64,000 bases of DNA from JAHEEL01 sp963785245 (GTDB lineage Bacteria > Actinomycetota > Acidimicrobiia > Spongiisociales > UBA5794). Within the stretch, counting starts at the first letter, position 1; each line of letters opens with the position of its first letter. The notes below the pieces were generated by a model. That model saw only the letters and a list, made by a program, of their open reading frames with translations. It searched no databases and was not told the origin of the DNA. The stretch is taken from NCBI GenBank assembly GCA_963785245.1, contig CAWAUO010000011.1, forward strand, positions 248,001-312,000, written 5' to 3'. A program made the position numbers and the translations under genes. Positions 26,690 to 34,352 of this stretch are shown one piece after another.

Positions 26690-27613
26690 ATGGCCGAGCA
26701 GGTCTTGATCATCGGGTCCGGTCCCGCCGGTCTCACCGCAGCGATCTACGCCGCCCGCGCTGACCTCGCACCCGTCATGATCGAGGGGATGGAACGAGGG
26801 GGGCAGTTGATGCTCACCACCGAGGTTGAGAACTATCCCGGATTCCCGGACGGCATCATGGGTCCCGAGTTGATGGACGGGATGCGCAAGCAGGCCGAAC
26901 GGTTCGGCACCCGCATCGTCTCCTCTGACGTCACCACGGTCGACCTCTCAGAACGTCCGTTCAAGGTGTGGGTCGGTGACGACCTCTACGAGTCGCAGAG
27001 CCTCATCATCTCGACCGGAGCCTCGGCACGCTGGCTCGGCATCCCAGGGGAGGAGAAGCTTCGCGGTTACGGCGTCTCGGCCTGTGCGACCTGCGACGGT
27101 TTCTTCTTCCGTGACCGAGAGATCGCCATCGTTGGTGGAGGCGACTCTGCCATGGAAGAAGCGCTCTTCCTCACGAAGTTCGCTTCGAAGGTGACGATCG
27201 TGCACCGTCGCGACGAGTTCCGGGCCTCGAAGATCATGGCCCAGCGGGCGATCGACCATCCGAAGATCGAAGTGATGTGGAACACAACGGTCGACGAGGT
27301 ACTCGGTGACGATCTGGTCACCGGTCTCACCGTGACGGACACCACAACCGGTGAACAGTCGGTCTTGCCCGTCGAGGGCTTCTTCCTCGCCATCGGCCAC
27401 GATCCGAATACCAATATCTTCCAGGGCCAGCTGGAGTTGGACGTCGCGGGATACGTCGTCACCGAGTCCGGATCCACCGTCACGTCGGTCCCGGGCGTCT
27501 TCGCTGCCGGAGATGTCGTCGACCACTACTACCAGCAAGCGGTGACCGCTGCAGGGATGGGTTGCCGGGCCGCGATCGATGTCGAACATTGGCTCGATAG
27601 GGTCGGGGCCTAA
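26690..27613 (+). CDS. trxB: Thioredoxin reductase
   Basis: A 307-residue flavoprotein that reduces thioredoxin with NADPH. The FAD loop GSGPAGLTAAIYAARA (about 9-24), active-site CATC in VSACATCDGFFF (about 132-135), NADPH loop VGGGDSAMEEALFL and the C-terminal FAAGDVVDHYYQQ are all present. It is followed 58 nt later by thioredoxin, as in many Actinomycetota. Confidence 0.96.
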   Translation: MAEQVLIIGSGPAGLTAAIYAARADLAPVMIEGMERGGQLMLTTEVENYPGFPDGIMGPELMDGMRKQAERFGTRIVSSDVTTVDLSERPFKVWVGDDLYESQSLIISTGASARWLGIPGEEKLRGYGVSACATCDGFFFRDREIAIVGGGDSAMEEALFLTKFASKVTIVHRRDEFRASKIMAQRAIDHPKIEVMWNTTVDEVLGDDLVTGLTVTDTTTGEQSVLPVEGFFLAIGHDPNTNIFQGQLELDVAGYVVTESGSTVTSVPGVFAAGDVVDHYYQQAVTAAGMGCRAAIDVEHWLDRVGA

Positions 27614-27671
27614 TCCAATCCATGTGAGCTCCCGAAGGGACGGGCGCTCCGACAATCACGAGGGAGTCAAG

Positions 27672-27998
27672 ATGGGACAGAACACCGTCACAGGGACCGA
27701 TGCCACGTTTGCGGAACTCATCGGTTCTCCCCTACCGACACTGGTCGACTTCTGGGCTGAGTGGTGCGGGCCGTGCAAGATGATGGACGGACCGCTCGAG
27801 GAGATCGCCGGAGACCTGGCAGGGAAGCTCCAGATCGTCAAGCTCAACGTTGACGAGAACCCGGCGACCGCCATGCAGTTCGGCGTCATGAGCATTCCGA
27901 CCATGATCGTCTTCCAAGCGGGCCAGGAGCAGAAGCGCCTGGTTGGTGCCCGAAGCAAGGCTCAACTGGAGTCCGAGGTCGCTTCGTTCGTCTCCTGA
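27672..27998 (+). CDS. trxA: Thioredoxin
   Basis: A 108-residue thioredoxin with active site WAEWCGPCKMM, the cis-Pro loop MSIPTMIVF and LNVDENP. The ATG at 27672 follows AGGGAG; the frame is open upstream but that part overlaps trxB. It reduces disulfides in the cytosol and is recycled by TrxB. Confidence 0.95.
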   Translation: MGQNTVTGTDATFAELIGSPLPTLVDFWAEWCGPCKMMDGPLEEIAGDLAGKLQIVKLNVDENPATAMQFGVMSIPTMIVFQAGQEQKRLVGARSKAQLESEVASFVS

Positions 27999-28023
27999 CC
28001 GGGACCGGCCGGGAGACGGAATC

Positions 28024-28986
28024 GTGAGGCTCTATCACACTGGCGACCGCGGGGAACCGGTCCGAGACATCCAGCGACGTCTGACGGACCTTGGCGTTCT
28101 GGTCGTCGTCGACGGAACCTACGGTCCACGGACGGCCGACTCGGTCGCTCAGTTCCAGGAATCGAGGGGACTTCCGGCCGATGGCATCGTCGGCCCCGAC
28201 ACCTGGCGGGCACTTGTCGAGGCCGGGTTTCGTCTGGGCGATCGGATGCTATATCGTCGTTCACCGATGATGCGAGGCGATGATGTCTCCCGTCTTCAAC
28301 GGAGCCTCGGATCGCTCGGATTCGATGCCGGGAAGGTAGACGGTCTCTTCGGGCCGGACACGCTGCGGGCGGTGCTTGACTTCCAGCGCAATCGCGGGAT
28401 GTCCGAGGACGGGATCGCCGGGCGCGAGGTGGTCGACGAACTCCTCCTCATGGCCAAGGCAACGGACAAACCCGGTCGCGAGGAGGTGCGCGACCATGCC
28501 TGGATCGACTCCCTCCCGCGCCCGATCACCGGAGCGCGTATCTTCGTGGATCCGGCAGGCGTCGACCCGCCCGATTCGGAGAGTACCTGGGCGGTTGCCA
28601 CGCACCTCACCTCCGAGATCCAGCTCGCCGGGGCACGCGCCCTGCTCTCCCGGAGCGTCGATACCGCCCCCTCCGAACGCCTGCGTGCCGGACGGGCGAA
28701 CCGGCACGACGTACACGTCGTCGTATCGATCACCGTTCCGTCCGACGGAATCGAGGGCGTGTTCTACTTCGGGACCGCACTCAGCACCAGCGAGGCCGGT
28801 CGCACCATCGCCGTCCACCTCGGCCGCCACCTCGACCTCCCACCACTCCCCCGTGCCATGCCGCTGCTCAAGGAGACCCGATCGCCGGCCGTCGTGATCG
28901 CGGTCTCAGATCCACAACCGGAACTCGGCACAGCAATCGGCCGGGCTGTCGTTGACCTCTATGCGGTGGGGCCGGACGAGGACTGA
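28024..28986 (+). CDS. CwlM-like protein with two peptidoglycan-binding repeats and a degenerate amidase domain
   Basis: A 320-residue protein without a signal peptide. Two PG_binding_1 repeats are present (about 8-65, DGTYGPRTADSVAQFQ; and about 85-140, DGLFGPDTLRAVLDFQ). The rest has the layout of an Amidase_3 domain, but the sites fail: the zinc-His motif DPGHGG reads DPAGVD (about 175), the second His motif SIHAN reads SITVPS (about 234), and the catalytic Glu segment PAVLVE reads PAVVIA (about 288). In mycobacteria CwlM acts in the cytosol as a regulator of MurA and partner of MurJ. Position after trxA supports that identity. GTG start at 28024. Confidence 0.85.
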   Translation: MRLYHTGDRGEPVRDIQRRLTDLGVLVVVDGTYGPRTADSVAQFQESRGLPADGIVGPDTWRALVEAGFRLGDRMLYRRSPMMRGDDVSRLQRSLGSLGFDAGKVDGLFGPDTLRAVLDFQRNRGMSEDGIAGREVVDELLLMAKATDKPGREEVRDHAWIDSLPRPITGARIFVDPAGVDPPDSESTWAVATHLTSEIQLAGARALLSRSVDTAPSERLRAGRANRHDVHVVVSITVPSDGIEGVFYFGTALSTSEAGRTIAVHLGRHLDLPPLPRAMPLLKETRSPAVVIAVSDPQPELGTAIGRAVVDLYAVGPDED

Positions 28987-28992
28987 GTCAGA

Positions 28993-29023
28993 AGTCACCG
29001 GTCGCCAGTGGGCAGTCGCCAGT
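28993..29023 (+). repeat. AGTCGCC-type microrepeat
   Basis: Imperfect copies of GTCGCCAGT follow the cwlM-like stop, in the gap before the convergent parB. Same unit as at 8236-8258 and 57979-57996. Confidence 0.65.
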
Positions 29024-29059
29024 AGGAACGTACCGCTCGTTGCGGCAATCAGCGGCGTC

Positions 29060-29914
29060 CTAGGCGAAGAGTTGGCGGTAGATCTGCTCGAGGTGTTCGA
29101 GCGAACCGTACTTGATGACCATCTGGCCACCATCGCCGCGGGTCTTGATCGTGACCCTGGTTGAGAGGCGTTCCGACAGACGCTCCTCGAGTTCGAGGAT
29201 CGCGGCCGGGCGCATCTCGGGAAGCCTCTGGCGCTTCGGAGGGTCTTCGCCCTCCCGATCCTTCACCGCGTCTTCCACGGTCCGTACCGACCAGCCTTCG
29301 GCGACCGCTCGCTGTGCGATGTGGACGGCGTACGCCTCGTCGTCAAGCGACAGAAGCGCTCTGGCGTGGCCCGCGGACAACTCTTCTCGTTCCAACATCC
29401 CCTGGATCGGCGCCGGAAGCTGAAGAAGTCTCAGTGTGTTCGTGACGGCGCTCCGACTCTTGCCGACCCGGTTCGCTACCTCTTCATGGGTCATGCCAAA
29501 ATCTTCCAGAAGATTCCGATAGGCTGCCGCCTCCTCGAGGGGAGACAGGTCCTTGCGCTGCACGTTCTCGATCAGCGCCTCACTGAGGTGCCGCTCGTCG
29601 CTCTCAACCGAGCGAATCACCGCAGGAATCGAGCGCAGACCGGCAATGGCCGCAGCCCGGAGCCGACGTTCGCCGGCGATCAGGACATAGGTTCCCTCCG
29701 GGTCCCCCGGTCGAACCACAATCGGTTGGAGGACCCCGACTTCGGTGATCGACGCAGCCAACTCTCCGAGTGCGCCGTCGTCGAAGTGCACCCGCGGCTG
29801 CTGGGGATTCGGGGCGATCTCGGAGAGCTCCACCTCCGCAAATCCGACCGATGGATGGTCGACCGGGATCAGCGCATCGAGGCCCCGCCCCAGTCCGCTC
29901 TTACGTGCGGCCAT
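29060..29914 (-). CDS. parB: Chromosome partitioning protein ParB
   Basis: A 284-residue CTP-dependent clamp that loads at parS. The N terminus KSGLGRGLDALIP, the CTP-binding motif AGERRLRAAAIAG (about 93-105), ENVQRKDLSPLEEA, the helix-turn-helix MTHEEVANRVGKSRSAVTN and the C-terminal dimerisation end LEQIYRQLF are present. The ATG follows GGAGGAG and overlaps parA by 14 nt. Confidence 0.96.
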   Translation of the reverse strand: MAARKSGLGRGLDALIPVDHPSVGFAEVELSEIAPNPQQPRVHFDDGALGELAASITEVGVLQPIVVRPGDPEGTYVLIAGERRLRAAAIAGLRSIPAVIRSVESDERHLSEALIENVQRKDLSPLEEAAAYRNLLEDFGMTHEEVANRVGKSRSAVTNTLRLLQLPAPIQGMLEREELSAGHARALLSLDDEAYAVHIAQRAVAEGWSVRTVEDAVKDREGEDPPKRQRLPEMRPAAILELEERLSERLSTRVTIKTRGDGGQMVIKYGSLEHLEQIYRQLFA

Positions 29915-30674
29915 GTCTCCTCCGAAACTCTCGTGCCAGTTCTCGATATGCGATCGCTCCCCGCGACATCGGGTCGTAGGCCTCGATCGGCTCGCCGTAG
30001 GATGGCGCCTCCGAGAGACGAACGGTGCGCGGGATAACGGTTCGGTACGTGGTCTCGCCGAAGTGTTCTCGGACCTGGGCGACCACATCGGCGGCGAGCG
30101 TCGTCCGGCCGTCATACATCGTCAGGATCACGCCCTCTACCTCAAGCTGAGGGTTGAGGTTGCGCTGGACGAGTTGCACGTTCCGCAGGAGTTGGCTGAC
30201 ACCTTCGAGGGCGTAGTACTCGCACTGGATCGGGATCAGCACCTCGTCGGCCGCCGCGAGTCCGTTCACGGTCAATAGGCCGAGCGACGGGGGGCAGTCG
30301 ATCAGAACGAAGTCGTAGTCGTCAAGAATCCCCTTGATCGCACCACCGAGGCGAGCCTCCCGGGAGAACATCGAGACCAGTTCGATCTCGGCTCCCGCAA
30401 GCTCGATCGTAGCGGGAACCACGAAGAGGTCTCGGACCGACGATGGTTCGACGATGTCCTCGATCGGTACATCTTCGACCAGGAGATCGTACGTCGAGTA
30501 CTCGATTGCCGACCGATCGATTCCGAGGCCGCTCGTCGTGTTCCCTTGAGGGTCCAGATCGACGAGGAGGATCCGTTCTCCTTGAAAGGCAAGGCCTGCG
30601 CCAAGATTGATGGCGGTCGTGGATTTGCCGACGCCGCCCTTCTGGTTGGCGATGGCGACAGTGATTGCGGGCAT
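29901..30674 (-). CDS. parA: Chromosome partitioning ATPase ParA
   Basis: A 257-residue Walker-type ATPase with the deviant P-loop NQKGGVGKSTTAINL (about 10-24), LLVDLDPQGN and DFVLIDCPPSLGLL. It works with ParB to move origins apart. Its start shares one base with the rsmG stop (TGATG). Confidence 0.96.
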   Translation of the reverse strand: MPAITVAIANQKGGVGKSTTAINLGAGLAFQGERILLVDLDPQGNTTSGLGIDRSAIEYSTYDLLVEDVPIEDIVEPSSVRDLFVVPATIELAGAEIELVSMFSREARLGGAIKGILDDYDFVLIDCPPSLGLLTVNGLAAADEVLIPIQCEYYALEGVSQLLRNVQLVQRNLNPQLEVEGVILTMYDGRTTLAADVVAQVREHFGETTYRTVIPRTVRLSEAPSYGEPIEAYDPMSRGAIAYRELAREFRRRHGRT

Positions 30675-31339
30675 CAGGCGGGGTTCCCGTCCTTGGTTCG
30701 CGAGTCGGTCCGCGTCATCCTAAGGAGCCATGCGGGGGAGTCAAGGACCCCGTGCCCGGTAGACAGCACGTCGATGACGGTTCCCGATGGCGGATCCGGC
30801 AGTGAGACCGGCTCTGTGCTCCGGCTGAGGCCAACGACCGCACACCCGCCCGACTCGAGCCGGGGTGTCGCTACGGTCAACGCCCGATCGGGCCTGAGGG
30901 AGCCGCGGAAGACGATTGCGGGCCATAGCGTGCGCATCTGGTCGATATCGGACTGCTCGACCGCCACATTCTGGAGTCCGAGGACGCGCGCGGCGCGTCG
31001 AGCGAGGACGCAGCGACGTTCGGATCGGTCAAGAAGTGTGACGGCGGTCTCGGGATAGACGATCGCGAGTGGGATTCCCGGCAATCCCACTCCTGCCCCG
31101 ACATCGAGGAGCCGCTTGGGTGCCGCCGACCAGGCCGCGGCGAAGGTGAGCGAATCGGCGACGTGCCGGTCCACAATCCGGCCGGTCTCGTCCGGGCCGA
31201 TGCCGCCGGCTTCCGCTCCTTCGCTCGCCAACCAGGTCGCGAAGCCGGCGAGTTGGTCTCGTTTCGCTGGATCGAGGGAGACGCCGGCCCATGCCGCCGC
31301 CCGATCGAGGCTGCCGACGGCATGTTTCCCGTGAAACAT
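30674..31339 (-). CDS. rsmG: 16S rRNA (guanine-N7)-methyltransferase RsmG
   Basis: A 221-residue SAM-dependent methyltransferase that modifies G527 of 16S rRNA. The SAM loop reads LLDVGAGVGLPGIPLAI (about 77-93), and a later FRGSLRPDR is typical. The first codons (MFHGKH) are formed by the parS site, so the start codon lies inside a ParB binding site. The ATG at 31339 gives normal length. Confidence 0.93.
   Translation of the reverse strand: MFHGKHAVGSLDRAAAWAGVSLDPAKRDQLAGFATWLASEGAEAGGIGPDETGRIVDRHVADSLTFAAAWSAAPKRLLDVGAGVGLPGIPLAIVYPETAVTLLDRSERRCVLARRAARVLGLQNVAVEQSDIDQMRTLWPAIVFRGSLRPDRALTVATPRLESGGCAVVGLSRSTEPVSLPDPPSGTVIDVLSTGHGVLDSPAWLLRMTRTDSRTKDGNPA
31323..31338. promoter_or_regulatory. 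parS centromere-like site
   Basis: TGTTTCCCGTGAAACA matches the ParB consensus TGTTTCACGTGAAACA at 15 of 16 positions. It covers the first codons of rsmG, next to parAB, as found in several Actinomycetota and Firmicutes. Confidence 0.88.
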
Positions 31340-31343
31340 CGGG

Positions 31344-32237
31344 TCAGGCGTCGTCGGTGCTGCTCTCGATCTTGGCAATGACCACGGCGCGGCGGGGTTC
31401 GTCGCCCTCGGAGTACGTCCGAACGCCGTCAAACGTGCCGGCGGCGTCATGAACCACCTTGCGGTCTGCGGCGTTCATCGGCTCGAGCATCATCTCCCCG
31501 CCGTTCTCGAGCAATTGCTCGACCAGCTTGGAGGTGTAGATGGTGAGTGCCTCACGACGTCGTGCGCCGTATCCGGCGATGTCGATACGCATGCGGGGTG
31601 CCCCGAACGTGCGGCGCTGAACCGTCGTGCGGGTCAGCTCAAGCACCGAGTACATCGTCGCACCCTTGGGGCCGACCAGGGCCTCGGTCTGTTCTCCGAC
31701 CACGTCGAGGTAGAGCACCTCGTCTTCGATACGGGTCTGGACCTCGCCGTCAAGACCGAACGAGCCCAACAGACCGGAGAGAAACTCTTCAGCTACCTTG
31801 GCCTGGTCCTCAATCGATGACTCTGGTTTGTCCTTCTTGGGTTCTTGTATCCCGTTGTTGTCCATGGGGCGACGCTCCTTCGGGGGTCGGTTCTTCTTCT
31901 TGTCTGCCGGCGGCTTCTGCTGCTTCTGCTGCTTCGCTTGCCCGGAAGGCTTGTCCTTCTTGGCATTGCGGCCGTCTCCCCGCCCGCTGGAGTCCTTCTG
32001 CTTCTGTCCGCTCCCGTTGTTGTCCGACTTGGCCCCGCGCCGACCCCTGCGGTTCCGCTTCCGGGGCTTGCGTGACACCTTCACGATTGCCGATCGCCCG
32101 CCGACGCCCAGGAACCCGGCTTTCGGCTGCTGGATCACCTCGACCTGTGCGTCGTCGGTCGATTCAAGTTCTAGTTCGTTCAGCGCGGCCTGCACCGCTA
32201 TCTCTACCGTCGTTCCGGTAGCTTCAACCCACTCCAT
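31344..32237 (-). CDS. jag: Jag/KhpB RNA-binding protein
   Basis: A 297-residue protein with three parts. The Jag-N domain (about 1-55, QPKAGFLGVGGRSA) is followed by a long low-complexity Lys/Gln/Arg/Pro linker (about 55-125). A KH domain (ALVGPKGATMYSVLEL) and an R3H domain (MNAADRKVVHDAAG, with Arg-x3-His) follow. KhpB proteins bind RNA and affect cell growth and envelope synthesis. It lies 3 nt after yidC in the same leftward group. Confidence 0.93.
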   Translation of the reverse strand: MEWVEATGTTVEIAVQAALNELELESTDDAQVEVIQQPKAGFLGVGGRSAIVKVSRKPRKRNRRGRRGAKSDNNGSGQKQKDSSGRGDGRNAKKDKPSGQAKQQKQQKPPADKKKNRPPKERRPMDNNGIQEPKKDKPESSIEDQAKVAEEFLSGLLGSFGLDGEVQTRIEDEVLYLDVVGEQTEALVGPKGATMYSVLELTRTTVQRRTFGAPRMRIDIAGYGARRREALTIYTSKLVEQLLENGGEMMLEPMNAADRKVVHDAAGTFDGVRTYSEGDEPRRAVVIAKIESSTDDA

Positions 32238-32240
32238 CGT

Positions 32241-33116
32241 CTATTTCCTCCTGCGGCGGTTCTTCTTCTTGCTGGCATTCTGCGATGGTCCGTTCGCCCC
32301 GGTGGCGCCATCGTCCGGCGTGTCGGCCGGAAGTGCCGGCTTCTTCTTGTCGTCGTCTCCCCCGGCGTCCATCCGTAGGATCAGGGCCTGTTGCCCGATC
32401 CGGAAGAGGTTGGACGTTGCGAAGTAGATCCCGAGACCTGCGGTGAGCGTCCAAGAGATGAAGCCGAAGAAGATCGGCATGATCTTCATGGCGTTCTGCA
32501 TGGACTGTGCCGTTTGCGACTGCTCGCCATCCGGCTTCTTGCTCGTTCGTGTGGTCTGCACCTGCTGATAGAAGCCTGCGGCCACGATGATGATGATCAG
32601 AAGGACATAGGGGACCGCGTTCAGCGGTGTGAGGTCACCGACACTGCGGATCGCATCCGGGACAACCGAACTGGGGGAGGCCGTGAGGTCCATTCCCAGG
32701 AACATGTGATTGATGGCCTCGGTGCCGTCACCAATGTATTTGGAGAATGCCTCGGTTGTCCCGTCCTCGACCTGGATGCTCCGTAGCACCGAGAACAGAC
32801 CGAACCAGATCGGCATCTGGACGATCAAGGGGAGGCACCCTGCGGCGGGGTTGACGCCACGCTCCTGGTACAGGGCCATGAGTTGCTTGTTCAACTCCTC
32901 CTTGTCACCCTTGAGTTCCTTCTGGAGGCGTTTGACTTCCGGTTGGATCTCCTGCATCGCCTTCATCGAACGCGTCTGCTTGAGCGTCAGGGGGAACAGA
33001 ACGAGTGAGATCGCCAACGTGAGGAGAATGATGGCGATCCCAAGATTTGGAATAATCTGGTAGAAGAAGTTGAGGACCCCACCGAGGAGGTCGAGGAGCA
33101 GGTTCCAGGGATTCAC
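32241..33116 (-). CDS. yidC: Membrane protein insertase YidC
   Basis: A 291-residue insertase of the Oxa1/YidC family with about five spans. The conserved cytosolic hairpin KQTRSMKAMQEIQPEVKRLQ and GCLPLIVQMPIWFGLF are in place, with a C-terminal basic tail ending KKKNRRRRK. It helps insert and fold membrane proteins. The GTG start sits in the yidD stop (GTGA). Confidence 0.95.
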   Translation of the reverse strand: MNPWNLLLDLLGGVLNFFYQIIPNLGIAIILLTLAISLVLFPLTLKQTRSMKAMQEIQPEVKRLQKELKGDKEELNKQLMALYQERGVNPAAGCLPLIVQMPIWFGLFSVLRSIQVEDGTTEAFSKYIGDGTEAINHMFLGMDLTASPSSVVPDAIRSVGDLTPLNAVPYVLLIIIIVAAGFYQQVQTTRTSKKPDGEQSQTAQSMQNAMKIMPIFFGFISWTLTAGLGIYFATSNLFRIGQQALILRMDAGGDDDKKKPALPADTPDDGATGANGPSQNASKKKNRRRRK

Positions 33117-33403
33117 GCGTCGCTCCCAGCGTTCGTGTTGTTGTTCTTGTGTTGGCCAGGCTCAGGGACGGGATCGTATCCACCCTCATGGAACGGTTGG
33201 CAACGTCCGATGCGTTTGACGGCCATCCACGAGCCGCGACCGGCCCCATGGAGGCGAATCGCGTCGTATCCGTACTCTGAGCAGGAGGGATAGTACCGAC
33301 AATTCCCGCCCATGGCGGGAGAAAGCACCTTCTGGTAGCCCCGAACCACCACCATGAGGATTCGTGCGGCCGGCGATGGCGTCGGTTCCTTCACGGCACT
33401 CAT
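33113..33403 (-). CDS. yidD: Membrane protein insertion efficiency factor YidD
   Basis: A 96-residue protein with the family pattern YQKVLSPAMGGNCRYYPSCSEYG and AVKRIGRCQPFHEGGYDPVP, including the three conserved Cys. It aids YidC-dependent insertion. It overlaps rnpA and yidC by 4 nt each. Confidence 0.94.
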   Translation of the reverse strand: MSAVKEPTPSPAARILMVVVRGYQKVLSPAMGGNCRYYPSCSEYGYDAIRLHGAGRGSWMAVKRIGRCQPFHEGGYDPVPEPGQHKNNNTNAGSDA

Positions 33404-33717
33404 CGTGGACCAGCCACCTCTCCCGAGGTGATCGCTTCTCTCAGGCGGCGGGTCAGCTCGTCGAATCCCATCGTCGCCACACCCGGAGATGCGATCACGA
33501 TGTATGCCGTATTTGCCTGGAGCTCGACCTTCATCATGGCCTCCCTGAGGCGCCGCTTTGCTCGGTTCCGTCGCACGGCGTTCCCGACACGGCGAGCCGC
33601 GACGAACCCGACCTGCGGTGGACCGAGCGATCCCGGGGCACGAAGCACGGTGATTCCTCCCGAGCGACTCGCGGTGCCGGAGCGAAAGACGGTGGAGAAC
33701 CGCGTCGCCGGCCTCAA
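33400..33717 (-). CDS. rnpA: Ribonuclease P protein component
   Basis: A 105-residue basic protein that assists the catalytic RNA of RNase P in trimming tRNA 5' ends. Landmarks are FSTVFRSG near the N terminus, VGFVAARRVGNAVRRNRAKR (the RNR motif) and the C-terminal DELTRRLREAI. The only in-frame start is a TTG at 33717, 22 nt after rpmH. Confidence 0.92.
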   Translation of the reverse strand: MRPATRFSTVFRSGTASRSGGITVLRAPGSLGPPQVGFVAARRVGNAVRRNRAKRRLREAMMKVELQANTAYIVIASPGVATMGFDELTRRLREAITSGEVAGPR

Positions 33718-33739
33718 CGAGACGAACGGTCGTCCGGTG

Positions 33740-33874
33740 CTAGGCAGTGAGCTGCCGCCGGCCTTTGAGGCGACGACGTTTGATCACGGCGCGCCCGGAA
33801 CGAGTCCGCATGCGAGAGCGAAATCCGTGCTTGCGCTTTCGGCGACGCACGTTGGGTTGGTAGGTACGCTTCAT
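33740..33874 (-). CDS. rpmH: 50S ribosomal protein L34
   Basis: A 44-residue, highly basic protein: MKRTYQPNVRRRKRKHGF, RMRTRSGRAVIKRRRLKGR. It is the first gene of the leftward rpmH-rnpA-yidD-yidC-jag-rsmG-parA-parB run, divergent from dnaA. The open frame upstream of ATG 33874 is not used by the family. Confidence 0.96.
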   Translation of the reverse strand: MKRTYQPNVRRRKRKHGFRSRMRTRSGRAVIKRRRLKGRRQLTA

Positions 33875-34352
33875 TGTGAGGTATCCCCGATTGGGAGGTC
33901 GCGCTGCGACCGGGAAGATTCTGGACGACACGATTCTACGCCGCTCTCCGTCCTATCCGTCTCGACATCGCCAGAGCGCGAAGTCCAACGAAGGATCGCG
34001 AAATCCAGCGTTCGTCCGCGAAACATCGCAGCGCCTCGTTTTGGGGCGAATCGCTCCTCGAATCCGATAGTGGGAATTATTCCCAGTCCCGGAAACCCAT
34101 GTCCCTTCTGCTTTTCCTCCGATGGCCGCCCGAACCCGTCGCGACCTACCGTCAGATTTCCCCGTCTTGCCGGTGGCTTCGTTCTCTCCATATACTCGCC
34201 GCCGGTCGTGAGTGACCCCCCGTACCTCCCCGGAGAAACATCTCCGGTTCTGACGGCTGAAGGGGCAAGCGCTCGGACCGACGAAAGGATTTCTCCACAC
34301 CCTGTGGACAGGTATGTGGACATGATATTGAGAAGGAAGTGGGGCATTTCGG
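33875..34352. promoter_or_regulatory. rpmH-dnaA intergenic region with DnaA boxes
   Basis: A 478-nt gap with no gene of its own, holding divergent promoters for rpmH and dnaA. DnaA boxes cluster near dnaA: TTCTCCACA (34291-34299) and two reverse-oriented boxes, TGTGGACAG (34303-34311) and TGTGGACAT (34315-34323). Further signals are a perfect palindrome TGGGAATTATTCCCA (34071-34085) and a hairpin CCGGAGA-AACA-TCTCCGG (34230-34247). The boxes suggest dnaA self-regulation or an extra part of the origin. Confidence 0.78.
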
